Source of the DNA: Thalassiosira profunda
Taxonomy: Eukaryota; Bacillariophyta; Thalassiosirophyceae; Thalassiosirales; Thalassiosiraceae
Direction: 5' to 3'
NCBI GenBank assembly: GCA_036939355.1
Contig: JALLAP010000198.1
Span: 1 to 21,282, forward strand
DNA length: 21,282 bases
The translations under genes and the position numbers were made by a program. Below the pieces are notes generated by a model. It saw nothing but the letters and a program-made list of their open reading frames with translations, made no database searches and was not told where the DNA came from. Positions 1 to 10,900 of the stretch are shown piece by piece (within the stretch, counting starts at the first letter, position 1; each line of letters begins with the position of its first letter).

Positions 1-13
1 AACTGCCTACTCT

Positions 14-2119
14 TCACTCGATGGGGCATTGGCGGACGTTCACATTGTCCGATTCAGTTCCAAACGAGCTCGTCACCGGAGTCTGCAAACACTCGTCCGG
101 GCACAGCATCGGATCTCCCTTCCCGTGAAGATTGCCCCTGTTCTCCCTCACTGCCCCGCAGTTGGCGTTCTCCTCTTTCCTCGTAATCGGACCGTCGACG
201 CACTCCATTTCTGGGTACGTTGCAATGTGAAACGGCAACATGCACTTGGGACAGGCGTGGCACCACCGCATGGCGCTCTCTTTCGGTCGACCACCGCTCT
301 GCGCGACCCGCTTCCGGAACTCCTCTTTAGGACCTAGCGCATGCCCCAACAACAGCTGCCCCACCATCTCCGTCACGTTGGAGCACACCACCATGGCATT
401 GTTTTTATCGGCCGGGTCCGTTCGCATGCACGGCCGATGGAAGTGCTGCGAGCGGCTGATGTACTCCTCGCCTTTTTGGGCGTGGAGGCGCATCTGAGAT
501 GAGATCCCCACGCCATCGATCCAGCGCACCCGCGGATCGTTCAGCTGGCTCGTCAGGTCGGAGATCGTCGCGATGTAGGTTTGGTAGTTGGCCGTATCCA
601 TGAAGCCCCCTCCGCGGGCGCTGAACTCGAAATCTCCGATGAACAACGTCCCCGTCCACTCTTTCGGCAGCGCGTTTACAAAGGCCTGTACGTGGTACTG
701 GAACTGGAACTTGACGGCACCCAACCCTGCCACCAAAAACACCACGCTTGGCCACTCCTCCGGTGGTTGCTGAAAGATCTCCTCCCACACCTGCGTGGCA
801 TTCTGTATGAACGAGCTCCCCGGCGTCTTGACGAGCTTTTCGTTGTGGCACTCGATGAATCGCGGCTCGTTGGGGTCCTCGAAGGCATTGACTCTGAAAT
901 CTTGGTACATGATTTCGAGGTTGCCCTTGGTCACGGTGGCGCGGCCCCAGCACTTCCCAACAACAGAATGCTTGAGCATCTTCTTCTCTTTTTTGTCGAG
1001 CATCATGTCGGCCAAGCTCAAGAAGACGCCTCGTTCCACGCTCCTTCCCAGAATGTAGATGCGTTTCTTTTCTGGGATGGCCGCGAGGTCCTCGGGACCG
1101 TACGTTTCCAGTTTGCACCCCATTTCTGCCGCGGGGACGAACGACCACCCGGTCCGAATCGAGTTGTCCAATTGCAACTGCGGCCCAAGCCAGTCGCCGT
1201 CCCACTTGTGAAACAGATGCGGATTGTCGCGCACGCTCTGGCAGGGCGGCATATTTTGCACTCGATTCTCCAGCAGCGCCACCCCCGCCCCGGGCGCCTG
1301 CCGGGGCCCCTCGTCGACGTAGACGGGAAATGGTCCGGGAGCTATGAGAGGGGTCGTGTGGCCGTACTCGGGGTCGATTCCGTTCACCAGTATTGCAAAC
1401 TTTCCGGGGAGCGCGGGCCGCCAGGAATGTAGGAGGGATGGCGGGGCCTGCCCCTCTTCCAATGGTGGATCGGGCGACAGCAATTGGGCCGAGCCTGTGT
1501 ATCGTCCCTCGCTCACGATGGAGACGCTATACCGACAGTCCGGCTTGGGATTGAGGACCTCCACGAGGATTTCGGAGGGCACGAAGAACGCATCGTCCTC
1601 CTCGCGCCCCCGAACGAGGAAGGCGGCTTCGCCCTTGTTGGCCGCCCGAGTCGCCTCCTCCGCGAGTCCGTCGGCCATCTGTATGGCCTCTCGTCGCTCC
1701 CGCTCGAACGCCCGCAGCTGCTTCCGTGGCGTCATGGAGCGGGGGTCCGTGTAGGCCAGCAGGGACGAGAGCAGCCCCCTGCCGCTTCCGGTGACACGTG
1801 TGGTGCGCTCGCTCCCATCCTCGACGGCGCCACTCTCTTGACGAGCCTCCCGCGTCATCCGACGCTCCTCCTCCCTGTCGTGCCTCCGCTCTCTCTTTCT
1901 TCGCTCCTCCCGCACCGCGATCGAGGGCCGGCTGCGGTCATTCTGCGCCAGCATCCGCCGTCCCTCGTCGGACACATCACGTGCGCTCGGAGGATAGAGG
2001 AGGAACGTCGCCGCCGAGGCCGCCGCGACGACGAGCAGCGCCGCCCGCGCGAGGGCCCGCCGCCGCCTCCCGAACGTGGCCCGGCCGCCGCTGCTCGTGT
2101 CCGCGCTGCCGCCGCGCAT
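14..2119 (-). CDS. Type II membrane SGNH/PC-esterase-like protein (NXPE/TBL-like)
   Basis: Single-exon gene of 701 residues, ending in TGA. I start at the ATG at 2119 because the extension upstream would need a TTG start. The order seen is: a short basic N-terminus; one hydrophobic anchor at about residues 24-42; a very Arg/Glu-rich stem to about residue 100; a beta-rich region resembling an Ig-like domain (about 170-270); then a Cys- and Trp-containing segment leading to IYILGRSVERG. That string sits where the GDS block of TBL/NXPE PC-esterases lies (G358, R359, S360). Near the C-terminus SRSQHFHRPC (His559/His561) sits where the family has its D-x-x-H block. The last 120 residues are Cys-rich. 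In the family such proteins are Golgi enzymes that acylate or deacylate glycans, and that role is inferred here. The Asp of GDS is Arg and the D of DxxH is not obvious, so activity is uncertain. A diverged surface protein is the alternative. Confidence 0.55.
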   Translation of the reverse strand: MRGGSADTSSGGRATFGRRRRALARAALLVVAAASAATFLLYPPSARDVSDEGRRMLAQNDRSRPSIAVREERRKRERRHDREEERRMTREARQESGAVEDGSERTTRVTGSGRGLLSSLLAYTDPRSMTPRKQLRAFERERREAIQMADGLAEEATRAANKGEAAFLVRGREEDDAFFVPSEILVEVLNPKPDCRYSVSIVSEGRYTGSAQLLSPDPPLEEGQAPPSLLHSWRPALPGKFAILVNGIDPEYGHTTPLIAPGPFPVYVDEGPRQAPGAGVALLENRVQNMPPCQSVRDNPHLFHKWDGDWLGPQLQLDNSIRTGWSFVPAAEMGCKLETYGPEDLAAIPEKKRIYILGRSVERGVFLSLADMMLDKKEKKMLKHSVVGKCWGRATVTKGNLEIMYQDFRVNAFEDPNEPRFIECHNEKLVKTPGSSFIQNATQVWEEIFQQPPEEWPSVVFLVAGLGAVKFQFQYHVQAFVNALPKEWTGTLFIGDFEFSARGGGFMDTANYQTYIATISDLTSQLNDPRVRWIDGVGISSQMRLHAQKGEEYISRSQHFHRPCMRTDPADKNNAMVVCSNVTEMVGQLLLGHALGPKEEFRKRVAQSGGRPKESAMRWCHACPKCMLPFHIATYPEMECVDGPITRKEENANCGAVRENRGNLHGKGDPMLCPDECLQTPVTSSFGTESDNVNVRQCPIE

Positions 2120-3157
2120 TGCTTTGCAACTAAATAATGACGGGTTGGGCAGAGGGGCGGGAGCGAGGAGGGGGGTCAAAAACGCCGTCGCTCGAGCGAG
2201 GTCACGAGCGGGGAAATTTGATGTGACTTTACATTATGACTCGGTACTCAATGTCGTCATTGACAATCAACCATTCACTTTGAAAACCCCAGCACCTGTG
2301 CCATACAGACCAACTAGTACATAGGGTGAAGAGGGGGCACGGAACACGCAAGTGCTTGAGTAGTCCACAAAAATGGACAGCAGCATGCACAGTGTTCTCA
2401 TCGTATCCTATGACAGGTGTGACGATGCACTGTGGCTGTGGGAGCACTTGCACACCACTTGTCGGGGAAAGGAGATATATCAGCACCGCAGAGAAACACA
2501 CACCGCCACCGCCGCCCACAGAGCAGTGTATCGCACCACACCTTTGCTGCAGACCTTTGCTTCTGCTTCACAACTCACAACAAGAAATGAGAGGAGACAC
2601 AGACACCGGTCCTCGACAAAATACACGAAAAAAAAAGCCGGCAGCCCACCGGCACACAACACAATATAAGTGATGACAACACAGCCAACAACCTAGAGAA
2701 TAAATAGAAGAGAGACTAAGCAAGCAAGGAGTGTGTCTGTCTCAATACGGGCCCCTATTTGCCATCAGAGTCAGAGCTGAGTGTGTGATGTTCCTGGGTG
2801 ATGTGAGAGAAGAAGGATCTTTGCAAGAGCAACATCCAGAACCACCACCGACCAGCTGTCTGGACGACCACGTATCCAATTATCACGCCAGATGTTACGA
2901 TGTGATTACCGCTCTTTGCAATTTCACTTATGCCGATTGATCTAAATAGCCCAAATTTGCAGACATCCGCTACTCACAGCGACAAACAGATGCCACCACA
3001 TCATCGCCATCTTGTTCGATTGTTCAACGCGGCCCGCCGGCGCATTGGCATTGGTGCTGTGGCGCCCTGCGCCTGGCGGCCCACACAATCTCATCACAGA
3101 ATTGCCTCGGTAGCAACCCTGCAGGGGCTCTTGGCCAGCGGGGTGCACCTCAGGACG
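2120..3157. other. Long gene-free divergent intergenic region
   Basis: About 1 kb between two divergent genes. It is AT-richer than the genes, with CA/CCG-rich low-complexity stretches near 2495-2520 and an A run near 2628-2636. Short open frames exist, the longest about 115 codons at 2326-2673, but they are composed of low-complexity residues with no recognisable domain. I see no tRNA-like cloverleaf or B-box. It probably holds both promoters and 5' UTRs. Confidence 0.5.
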
Positions 3158-3715
3158 ATGGCGGCGAGCAGCAATCGGCTCTCCAGGAATGCCGGCGTTC
3201 TGCCGAGCGCTCTGGTTCTCATCGCGGCCCTTCTGACGACGCACGTCGGCACAGCGTCGGCCCTGAACTTCAATGTGGTCGTCAACGCGTTGTCGACGCC
3301 GGCACCGATGCAGCTGCCCCCCACGTCAAGCAGCGAACCAAGCGAAGCAAGCGCCGTCAACGCGCCGACGATCCGGCTTTCCCGCGCCTCCGCCCGCGGC
3401 ATCAACGCCCTCTACGCCCCGCAAGATCCCAAGACCATCCCCGCCGGCTTCATCCGCATGTGCGGCAAGGCCGGCGGCTTCGCGCCGGGACCTGTCTGGA
3501 CCGAAACCACCAATGGCGTCACGCCCTGGTTCGAAAACGAGGATGGCTGCTACATCTTCTTCAATTGCAATGATTCTCGCTGGTACGTAGACAACGCGTA
3601 CGGTGCCGGCATGTATCTTGCAAATCCCGACGGAAGCCTCCTCCTGCCTCCGACAAACGGGTGGGTATCTCTCACGGGAAGGCGTGCAGGCGCGCCCAAG
3701 ATGAGCTTCGTTTGA
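3158..3715 (+). CDS. Small secreted protein with a W/Y/G-rich chromist-type domain
   Basis: Encodes 185 residues. I use the ATG at 3158 (context ACG-ATG, A at -3) because it opens a clean signal peptide: a basic start, a hydrophobic core LPSALVLIAALL, and likely cleavage after TASA (residue 35). A Ser/Pro/Thr-rich linker follows. The C-terminal half (about 95-185) reads IPAGFIRMCGKAGG, then PVWTETTNGVTPWF, then CYIFFNCNDSRWYVDN and GWVSLTGRRAGAP. This pattern of 'G.yi..y.dG.p.Y.......W.i.....g..Y......PP..GW' resembles a domain I associate with secreted or surface proteins of algae. Its function is not known to me. An open upstream extension to 2930 exists but would bury the signal peptide. 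Exporting the protein to the cell surface, wall or an endomembrane compartment is the reasonable inference. Confidence 0.65.
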   Translation: MAASSNRLSRNAGVLPSALVLIAALLTTHVGTASALNFNVVVNALSTPAPMQLPPTSSSEPSEASAVNAPTIRLSRASARGINALYAPQDPKTIPAGFIRMCGKAGGFAPGPVWTETTNGVTPWFENEDGCYIFFNCNDSRWYVDNAYGAGMYLANPDGSLLLPPTNGWVSLTGRRAGAPKMSFV

Positions 3716-4368
3716 TCTCCGGCATGTGATTGTCGAGATGTCATAAGACGCTCGATACACAATATGTGTCCCTCTGTACGATAGATAAGATTAACTGTAA
3801 AGAAAAGACCTTGTCAACACCGCCACAGCATTCAACACACTCTTTTGAGAGGAATGTTCTCCGTTGCAACAGAATAGGACTCTGCTTTAGGTTTTTGGTT
3901 CTCACAACGCAGTGCATCATGCACCATTGGCAGGCAAGGAGCCACTTCAGCCGAACCACACTATGGGCACATCCACTATCAGAAGGCACCTTTGCCACTG
4001 ATCATGCTCTGCCTGCCTCTCACCTCGACCCTGTGAGCAACAGGCGGGATCATCCAGTCCAAGTCCATGTCGACGGACGCGGGGGCCGACAGTGCTTCAA
4101 CTGTGTTCTTCTATTGTACATCCCGTTCCCGCCATTTTTGGTGAATTCGACTTGCCGCCGACCCAACGAGGCTCCGCCCGCCGCCCGCCCCCAACGCGCC
4201 TCCTGCCCACCTTCCCAACGCCCACTGCCCACCTCCCACTCACCCCCAAGTGCAACTGAACCCTCGGTCGCCACCGCTATCACAAATAGCGCCTGCACGC
4301 GTCGACGACGTCGCCGGCCAGAGTCGCCACCGGCAGTTGCAACGTTATCCCTTCGCTCGATCGCCACG
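3716..4368. other. Intergenic region between two co-directional genes
   Basis: About 650 bp with no recognisable gene. It should hold the 3' end of the secreted-protein gene and the promoter and 5' leader of the DUF4126-like gene. The 4150-4300 part is C-rich, like a leader in this genome. An open frame runs in from 3730 in phase with the next CDS, but its residues look like translated non-coding DNA. Confidence 0.45.
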
Positions 4369-5325
4369 ATGAGCCACGTCGGCAGCGTCCTGGCGAACAC
4401 CGCCCTCTCTCTTACACTCTCGGGGAACTCTGGCATATCACCGTTCCTAACTATGTTCCTGATCGGAATTGCGGCGAAGGTCCAGCCGGAGTATCTGCCA
4501 CTCGATGAGACAATGGACAAGCTGATGACCAGTTGGCCGAGGTGCGTTGTGGTACTTCTCTGACACATCTCGTGTCTGTGTGCTCATCTCACCGCAATTC
4601 TCTCTCCGAGCCCAGCTTGTCCTTTTGGAGCATCATGACGATACTGGAATCTATCGGAAAATGCGTGCCGGTAATAGACGAGATTGGTGCGCTCTCGCTT
4701 GCTTCGTCTTGCGCGGCTGTGCCCGTTGCAAAAGCGCTCACATCACGTGTCAATTCTATCTCTCGCAGTCGACAGCGTTGAGGTGTTCGTTGTGCCCTTC
4801 TTGAGCACCCTCGGCTCCTTCTCTGCCTTTGGATCCTTCGACTCCGGTGACGGTAGCGAACAAGGAGGCAACAGCAACAGAAATCTTCGTGGCCTGTCCA
4901 CCGTCTCGACGTCCTCGATTGCAACCGGAGCAATGAAATTTCTTCAGGTCATACTCGTTTTCTTCGGTATCGTGCTCGCGCTCTCCATACATTTCTGCAA
5001 GATGCTACTAAGACTCATGGGCGAGGGATGCCTCACGCAGATCATTACCATTGTGGAAGCGACAACTGTTTGCACGAGCGTACTGATCAGCATCTTCGTC
5101 AGGCAATTTGCAATCTTCGCGGCGGCCTGTTTGGTATTAGCTGCGGCATACGGTGCAAAGAGAAAGTACGACAAATGGCAAGAGAAGAAGGAAGGAGAGG
5201 CAGGAGGCACCGAAATCGGCGAGAACAACCAAACTGAGTATGCGGAAATGGATGATGGAGGAGAAAAGACGCAGAGCAAATGGAAGAGTCTGACCCGGAT
5301 ATTTGCAGATCCCGGATGGGGCTGA
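4369..5325 (+). CDS. DUF4126-like multi-pass membrane protein
   Basis: Three exons: 4369-4541, 4616-4686 and 4769-5325 (173+71+557 nt = 801 nt, 266 residues plus stop). Introns are GTGCGT...CCCAG and GTGCGC...CGCAG. The spliced protein begins MSHVGSVLANTALSLTLSG, then NSGISPFLTMFLIGIAAK, and continues across the junctions with TSWPSLSFWSIMTILES, IGKCVPVIDEIVDSVEVF and VVPFLSTLGSFSAFG. The spacing of 'G..PFL...L..IA', 'P.L.....ILE...KCVPV.DE..D' and the following Pro fits the DUF4126 family of uncharacterised membrane proteins. Two or three further hydrophobic segments follow: FLQVILVFFGIVLALSIHF, the region around IVEATTVCTSVLISIFV, and FAIFAAACLVLAAAYGA. The tail is charged and probably cytosolic. 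The function is unknown. The exon structure is firm and the family call is moderate. Confidence 0.7.
4542..4615 (+). other. Intron 1 of the DUF4126-like gene
   Basis: 74 nt, GTGCGT donor and CCCAG acceptor, phase 2. Splicing joins WP to SLSFW and removes an in-frame stop. Confidence 0.75.
4687..4768 (+). other. Intron 2 of the DUF4126-like gene
   Basis: 82 nt, GTGCGC donor, pyrimidine-rich end TCTCTCGCAG, phase 1. Splicing joins VIDEI to VDSVEVF. Confidence 0.75.
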
Positions 5326-5450
5326 TTTGTCAGGATTTGGTGTTCACTTGAGCCACACACCTCATGTATCAGTAAGAGTTGTATCAAAGAGTTGATCGAA
5401 GGAGACTGTAGGTGTTTCTGAGGTCGGATGCATTACTATCTACGTTCCCT

Positions 5451-7642
5451 TTACCTGTCGAAACCGCCTCGCCACCCACTCCATTCCAGTCCGCTTCCCA
5501 ATGTGAGCCCTCCTTCGTCTGCGTCCTTCCCGTGACGATCGAGCCGTTCCTTCCGCGTTCCGGTACCTTTGGGCCCTCCTTTCAGCTCACGCACCTGTCG
5601 CACGTCGTGCCGAGCGTGAATGCACGATGTCGGCTTGTAGAGAGTCTTGTTCTTGCAAGTGCGGCAGGCCCATCCTGTGGTCACGATAGCCGGGGCTGCC
5701 TTCGACTTGTTTCTGTCTGTATTCTTTCCTTGCTGTTTCGAGTCTTCGCGAGCCTCCAACTCTTGCACCACGCTTCTCGCCCTCGCGTACTCCTGGGCGT
5801 CGACAACAGAGGCAAACCGGCTCTTTGCATTAAAGATGGCGTTGCGATCGAACGATTTGTCAGACGAATTGCCAGCTGCAGTGCCAAAAGCCGCAGCGAA
5901 TGCGTCAGGACGAGCTTCTGGAGGAGGCTTTGAAGGGTTCTTTTGCACTATGCCTCCCTTGACGAAGATTTGCTGCTTCGAGCGGGCCAGACTCTCTTTG
6001 TTCGTAACGAATCGTTGCTTTTTCGCGTCGGTGGGTCTTGAACTGGCAGCGCCTCCCTTCTCTTTCAGCAAACTCGAAAGGTATTTTTGCTTCGCCAACA
6101 CCGCCTGTGGCGACAATGCAGTGTCCACCGGGGAAGGAGCCACCTTTGCCATCGAGGCAATGGAGCTGCGTTGAAACAGCAACTTGCTAGGTTTTGGCAC
6201 CTGCACTGATCCATCGAATCCCTCCGTGTGGGCCACTTTGGTTGGCTTCGATGCTTGCTTCATCGTCGTTTTCTTGCTGGCCGGGACAGTCTTTGTCAAG
6301 CGCGTTTTCTTTCTCGCCAGTGCTGCCCCCAGAATATCGTCAACACCTCTCCTCTTCGTTCTGGACTTGGAGTCCGGTTTCTCCTTCCGGTAGGGATTGG
6401 GAGCTTTTCCTGCCCCTGCATTTGAAGCAACGTTGCTTGCGTTGCTATTTGCGGAAGCAGAAGCAGCGCTGACCATTTTTCTCATATGCAACGGGGCTCT
6501 CCTCAGTAGGTGCGGTTTTGGCGCCGTAGGCAACGCCGGCGCAGGCTGAAACAATCCTGACTGCGACAACGCTTCTGATAATGAAGATGGAGCCACCTCC
6601 CTCCCTCCCGTTGCGTTTCCAAATGCATTGTTGCCGGGTTTCACATATATATTTGCTCCGCTCTTCGCGCTCTGCATTTGCCGTTGCTTTTGCATAAACG
6701 TCGTGCTGTTCCCACTGCTGCTGCTTTTGACGTTCCCTCCACTTCCACTCGAGGCCATTCCCTGCCGACGGTGCGTCTGACAGTATCCACCATCGCCGAG
6801 CCTCAAATCAACGAGAGTGCTGCATTGGGATTTCTCCCCTCGGAACCAGGCGGTGCCCTTGCATCGCGCGCAATCCACTGCCCTCCCGATGGGAAGGATC
6901 TGCCTGGGATCGCTGACGCTCAGGGTGACGGACGTCGATTTGTCTCCGTCGCGGGGAGGCATCAGATTCGGCCCCAGCACCGCCACTGCAAATCCACTGC
7001 TCATATACTTCTTATTTCGCAGCACGCCCAGCGCATCCCCGAACAGAAAGACCTTGATGGATGCGTGGACGGTGCTGGTCTTTGAGAAGGCCGACCCCCT
7101 CGATTGCATGGAGGAGGGCAGGTCGCCCAGAGTCAGTATTGCAAAAGCCCTGCCCGCCTTGGACAGCCGCGAGGACGTGTCGCCCACCAAGATGCCGCTC
7201 GTAGCGAGCTTCGTCTTCCCCGCTGGCGGGCCACTTCCCCCGTTGCCCCCGTCGACGAGGCAATGGGCGGTCCATTCGGCACGGCTCGCGGCGGCCAGCG
7301 CCGAGCACGATTTGTAGGTGTAGGAAGCGAAGGCATCCACCATGTCGGCCCGAGAGGTGCGCCGATCCACGTGCGCAAGCCAGTTATAGGATCGCAGGGC
7401 GTGCTGTCATTATTGCTTCTGGTTGCCGCCGCGGCCTTTTGGGGATGGGACGACGCCGACGTCCCCTTCGATGCATGGGCGATGGATCTGGGGACGCCAA
7501 ACGCTTCACCGAACGAGGAGGCAACTTTGCTCTGATGGTGCACCTCAGATGCTGACGACGATTGCACGTCGCCCGACCTCTTCTGTTCATCGGGGCGGTC
7601 GCCGCCGTCGCCCACGCCAAATAGGGAGAGCAATTCATCCAT
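5451..7642 (-). CDS. MCM10: Mcm10 replication initiation factor, with an apparent one-base frameshift
   Basis: Mcm10 loads onto and activates the CMG helicase and recruits DNA polymerase alpha at origins in the nucleus. The start MDELLSLFGVG (ATG at 7642, context ACG-ATG) is Mcm10-like, and PCDPITGLR matches the 'SGLR' entry to the conserved core. The frame then shifts near 7371-7375 (CGC-AC-GTG) into VDRRTSRADMVDAF and YTYKSCSALAAASRAEW. The OB-fold follows (GILVGDTSSRLSKAGRAFAIL, HASIKVFLFGDAL), then the zinc finger with C, C, C and H in CSTLVDLRLGDGGYCQTH. A basic, disordered middle leads to a second finger (WACRTCKNKTLYKPTSCIHARH). The length of 2192 nt is one base short of a whole number of codons; with one base restored it would be about 730 residues. 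I favour an assembly indel, because the protein stays conserved on both sides; a real mutation is possible. Confidence 0.8.
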
Positions 7643-7937
7643 CGTAGGGCCGCTCCGTCCGCGTTGCCACCGGCCTGCAGCCTGTAGCGAGCTTCTCCCC
7701 CGCTGCGCTGCTCTCTGTGCTTTGGAGCAGGTGCACCTTTTGCTCCGCTCTGCAAAAGGGAAAGTCACCTCTAAATGAAAATAGATACTAATTCCTACGC
7801 AAAAACGCGCCTTCTAAAAAAATTAGAGGGCAGGTAGTAGGTGCGTGTGGAGCCGCCCGAGGAGGTGCCGCTGCCGGTCCAGGGTATGGTCCTTTGCGCG
7901 GCAATCATCAGGTCTGGCCACTGACAGGTCTCTCGCA
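7643..7937. other. Intergenic region between channel and Mcm10 genes
   Basis: 295 bp between the stop of the channel gene and the Mcm10 start, both on the minus strand. It must serve as terminator and promoter. Near 7780-7830 it is AT-rich with an A run (about 7818-7824). No gene is supported. Confidence 0.4.
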
Positions 7938-10900
7938 TTAATCTAGACTAAACGTCACGATGACATCTCCGGTCGCCCACTTCCGCTTCACCGACTTATC
8001 GGGTGGATTGATGATGAGCCCCTCTGCCTCGATATAGTCCATACCGGCCGGCTTGTATCCGATGGCCACCTCTTGGAGTTGTCGTGCACGCAACGCGATT
8101 TCCCAGAAGCTCATCTCGTCCTCTTTCTCCAGATCGATGAAACGAGATACCGGCCGGATGTACGTTTCGGAACCCTCGGCTGTAAGTATTTCCCGCAAAA
8201 CATTGTTGATGTCCTTCTCTTCCGACACTTGCGCAATCACAGAGCTGATGATCTGGTTGGACATGATGTAGCCTTTGCAATTGGCGACCGAGAGCAAACT
8301 CTTGGTCCGACTGTCCAAAATCTCGCTAATGGGAGAGCAGGGGACTTTGGCGTCCGGCTGGGACCTTTTGCGCTCCTCGTACAGCTTCTTTTGTATGTCC
8401 TGAATAATGAGCAGACTCGAAAGCGAGCGGCTATCGCAGCTCATCATATTGGCGCCATTTTCGATGGCCACAGCGTCCGCGAGTATCAAGATGGAATCGA
8501 ACTCGTCGAGCGTAATTGTTTGACCTGTTGGATTCCCATTGGCATCGACTGCCTTGATGTTGTTGAGATCCCGCCGGACCAAGCTGTTCCCAACCGCGTT
8601 GCAAATCGTCAAATTTTCCAGCGTCAGGTCTTCTTTGTTTCCCTTGTCTTTCAGTAAATCGGCGCGTTCTTTCGCAGGAACTAGGTTGAACAGCCACAGC
8701 TCTGAGCCTTGTTCCACGTATTCATCGAGTTGCACGATCATGTCTGCCATATCGCGGCGCCATCCGCAAAATAGGATTCGTTCGACCCGCTTCGTGTCTG
8801 CTGAAAGATCTGGGACCTTCCTGACGCATCCGGCCTTGAAGGTACCATCGTTGACCTCGTAGCTATCATTGTCCTCCGCCAGCACCAGAATTTTGTCCCC
8901 TTCTTCGACCTTTTGGTCGTTCTCAGGGTTGATGTTGATGCGTCCATCACTGGCAGACTTGATGCCAATGGGAACCGCGTCATCGAAGCGACAGGTTATG
9001 TCATAAAATGTCTTTCCGGCGAGCTCCGGCCATTCCTCTGAGATGCGACGAGGAGGAATGGTTCAGACGCAAGTAAAGAAAGGATCCGGAGGGAAAGAGA
9101 CAACAGCATTCTCACCGAAGTAGAATTCAGAACCTTCGAAGCCCATCATCGCCTCCAATACGCTAGCCAACCCAGGGCACCTCGCGCATTGTAGCATCAG
9201 CCGCCCAATGATATCATGTGTCACAACAACTTCCGCAAAGTCTGGCGCCACAAGAGGAAATAGATCTTTGTTGTCGATATCTTGCACCTCCACCACCACG
9301 TGGCATCGGCTCCCCTGAAAATCCTCGAACGCTTTCAGCGCCATCACTTGCCGAACCTGCGTCGCATCGGCCTCATCGGGGTCCAACTCTTCCGACGACA
9401 GGGATATCACGCACCGCGCCGTCTGCGTGGAAACTCTGCGCAACTCCGACTCGAGGAGAGGGTTGCCGCTCCGAAACATGACCTCGGTGCCCAACAGCCG
9501 CAGCGGATTCTCCTTCGACGCGACCGCCGACGCAAGAATTTCTTCCAATTCCTCCTTCTCCTTGCTGGCTAGCACAACGATGGTCCCTCCGCCCTCGGAC
9601 TCGTTCGCTAGGGCAACTTGTTGTATAATGGCCAGCGACTTGTCGTTATAGCCCAGCATCACCGTGTGGTCAATGTCGATGATTCTGGACTTGCCCTTCT
9701 TCAGATCATCGACTTTCTCGGCAATGTAGTCAGTGATTATGCCCACCATCAAGGCAAAGATGAGCAAGCCGCCGACTGTCACGCCAAACGACACCAACCG
9801 TATCAGGAAGGCCTCGGGACAGTCTGCGTGCGTGCCTGGATCCGCCACATATGTCCACGCCAGCCATACCGCATCGCTAATCGAATGCTCGGGCATGAGC
9901 ACCACCAGTAGCCCCGCCCCTACAGCAATGAGGACGAACGTGAAACTCAGCAACAACGCCACCTTTGCCCATTTGCTTGTACTGAAGTGGTAATCGATGC
10001 GGTATGAAAACATCTCCGTTATGGAGAAGCTCTTCCGCTGACGGACGCCTCCCGATTGCTGTGAGAGCATGGCCTCCGCTTTTTCGTTCACGAGGCGATA
10101 TTCCGCGAAGAGGAATCGGGCGATGGTGCTCGTTCCGACGAGGAGGAGGAAGATCGTGAACGCTTCGCCCAGATGGCCGGAAAACATTGCAATCAGGTTG
10201 GAGAGCACTGGTAGGCTCTCCACCCCTGCACCAAACGTCATATCCAGCGTTTCCCATCGAGTAAGGATTGCGTCGTATAGTCTTGATAGGCCGACGGGGA
10301 GGAGGATGAACACAAAGAACATCCAGAAGTTCTCCAGCCGCAGCGGCGGCAGCACTCGATTTTGAAACGTGCCCATCAAATGCTCGATACCCCGGGCTAA
10401 ACGAGGCATCCCCAAGACCCGCAACGCAACGTATTGCAAATGCAGCGACGCCACATCGAGAAATTGGAGAGGGGCCACCGCCGTCGGGGGCAAGAACAGC
10501 GTGTGCTCCCTCGGTGCACGGCCGTTGCCGGTCGATTCCTCCTCGCGTATCGTGTGCATGCCTCGTATACCCTCCGCATCGAGCACCCCAAAATATACCA
10601 GGGCCGGATGATTCCTCTCCCCATCCAGCAAAGTTACGGCGTATCTCTCCCGCGGGCGATAGTAGGCGTGGACGTAGCCGAGTTTGCCGTTGATGTCCGG
10701 ATGGGACGTGTTGGCTATCTTGACAATGGGCACTTTTCCTCCGGCCGAAGCGTTGCCGCCGGAAGATCGGTTGAGAGGAGACGATTGAAAGGAGACCAGG
10801 CGCCGCATGTCGGGGCTCTGCGGGGGCGGCCTGGCGGCGTCGCCAAAGGGATAAGCGGACGCGGTGCCATCACGAGGGAGGACACCCACAGGATCGTCGG

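Noticed and set aside
581..1432. Plus-strand open frame of 283 codons
   Set aside because: Antisense to the SGNH-like gene, with low-complexity His/Arg/Leu content and no recognisable motif.
2326..2940. Short genes in the 2.2-2.95 kb region
   Set aside because: The open frames are short, overlap in different frames, consist of low-complexity residues and show no domain.
2930..3157. Extended start of the small secreted protein
   Set aside because: It adds 76 residues with no feature and would hide the signal peptide that begins at 3158.
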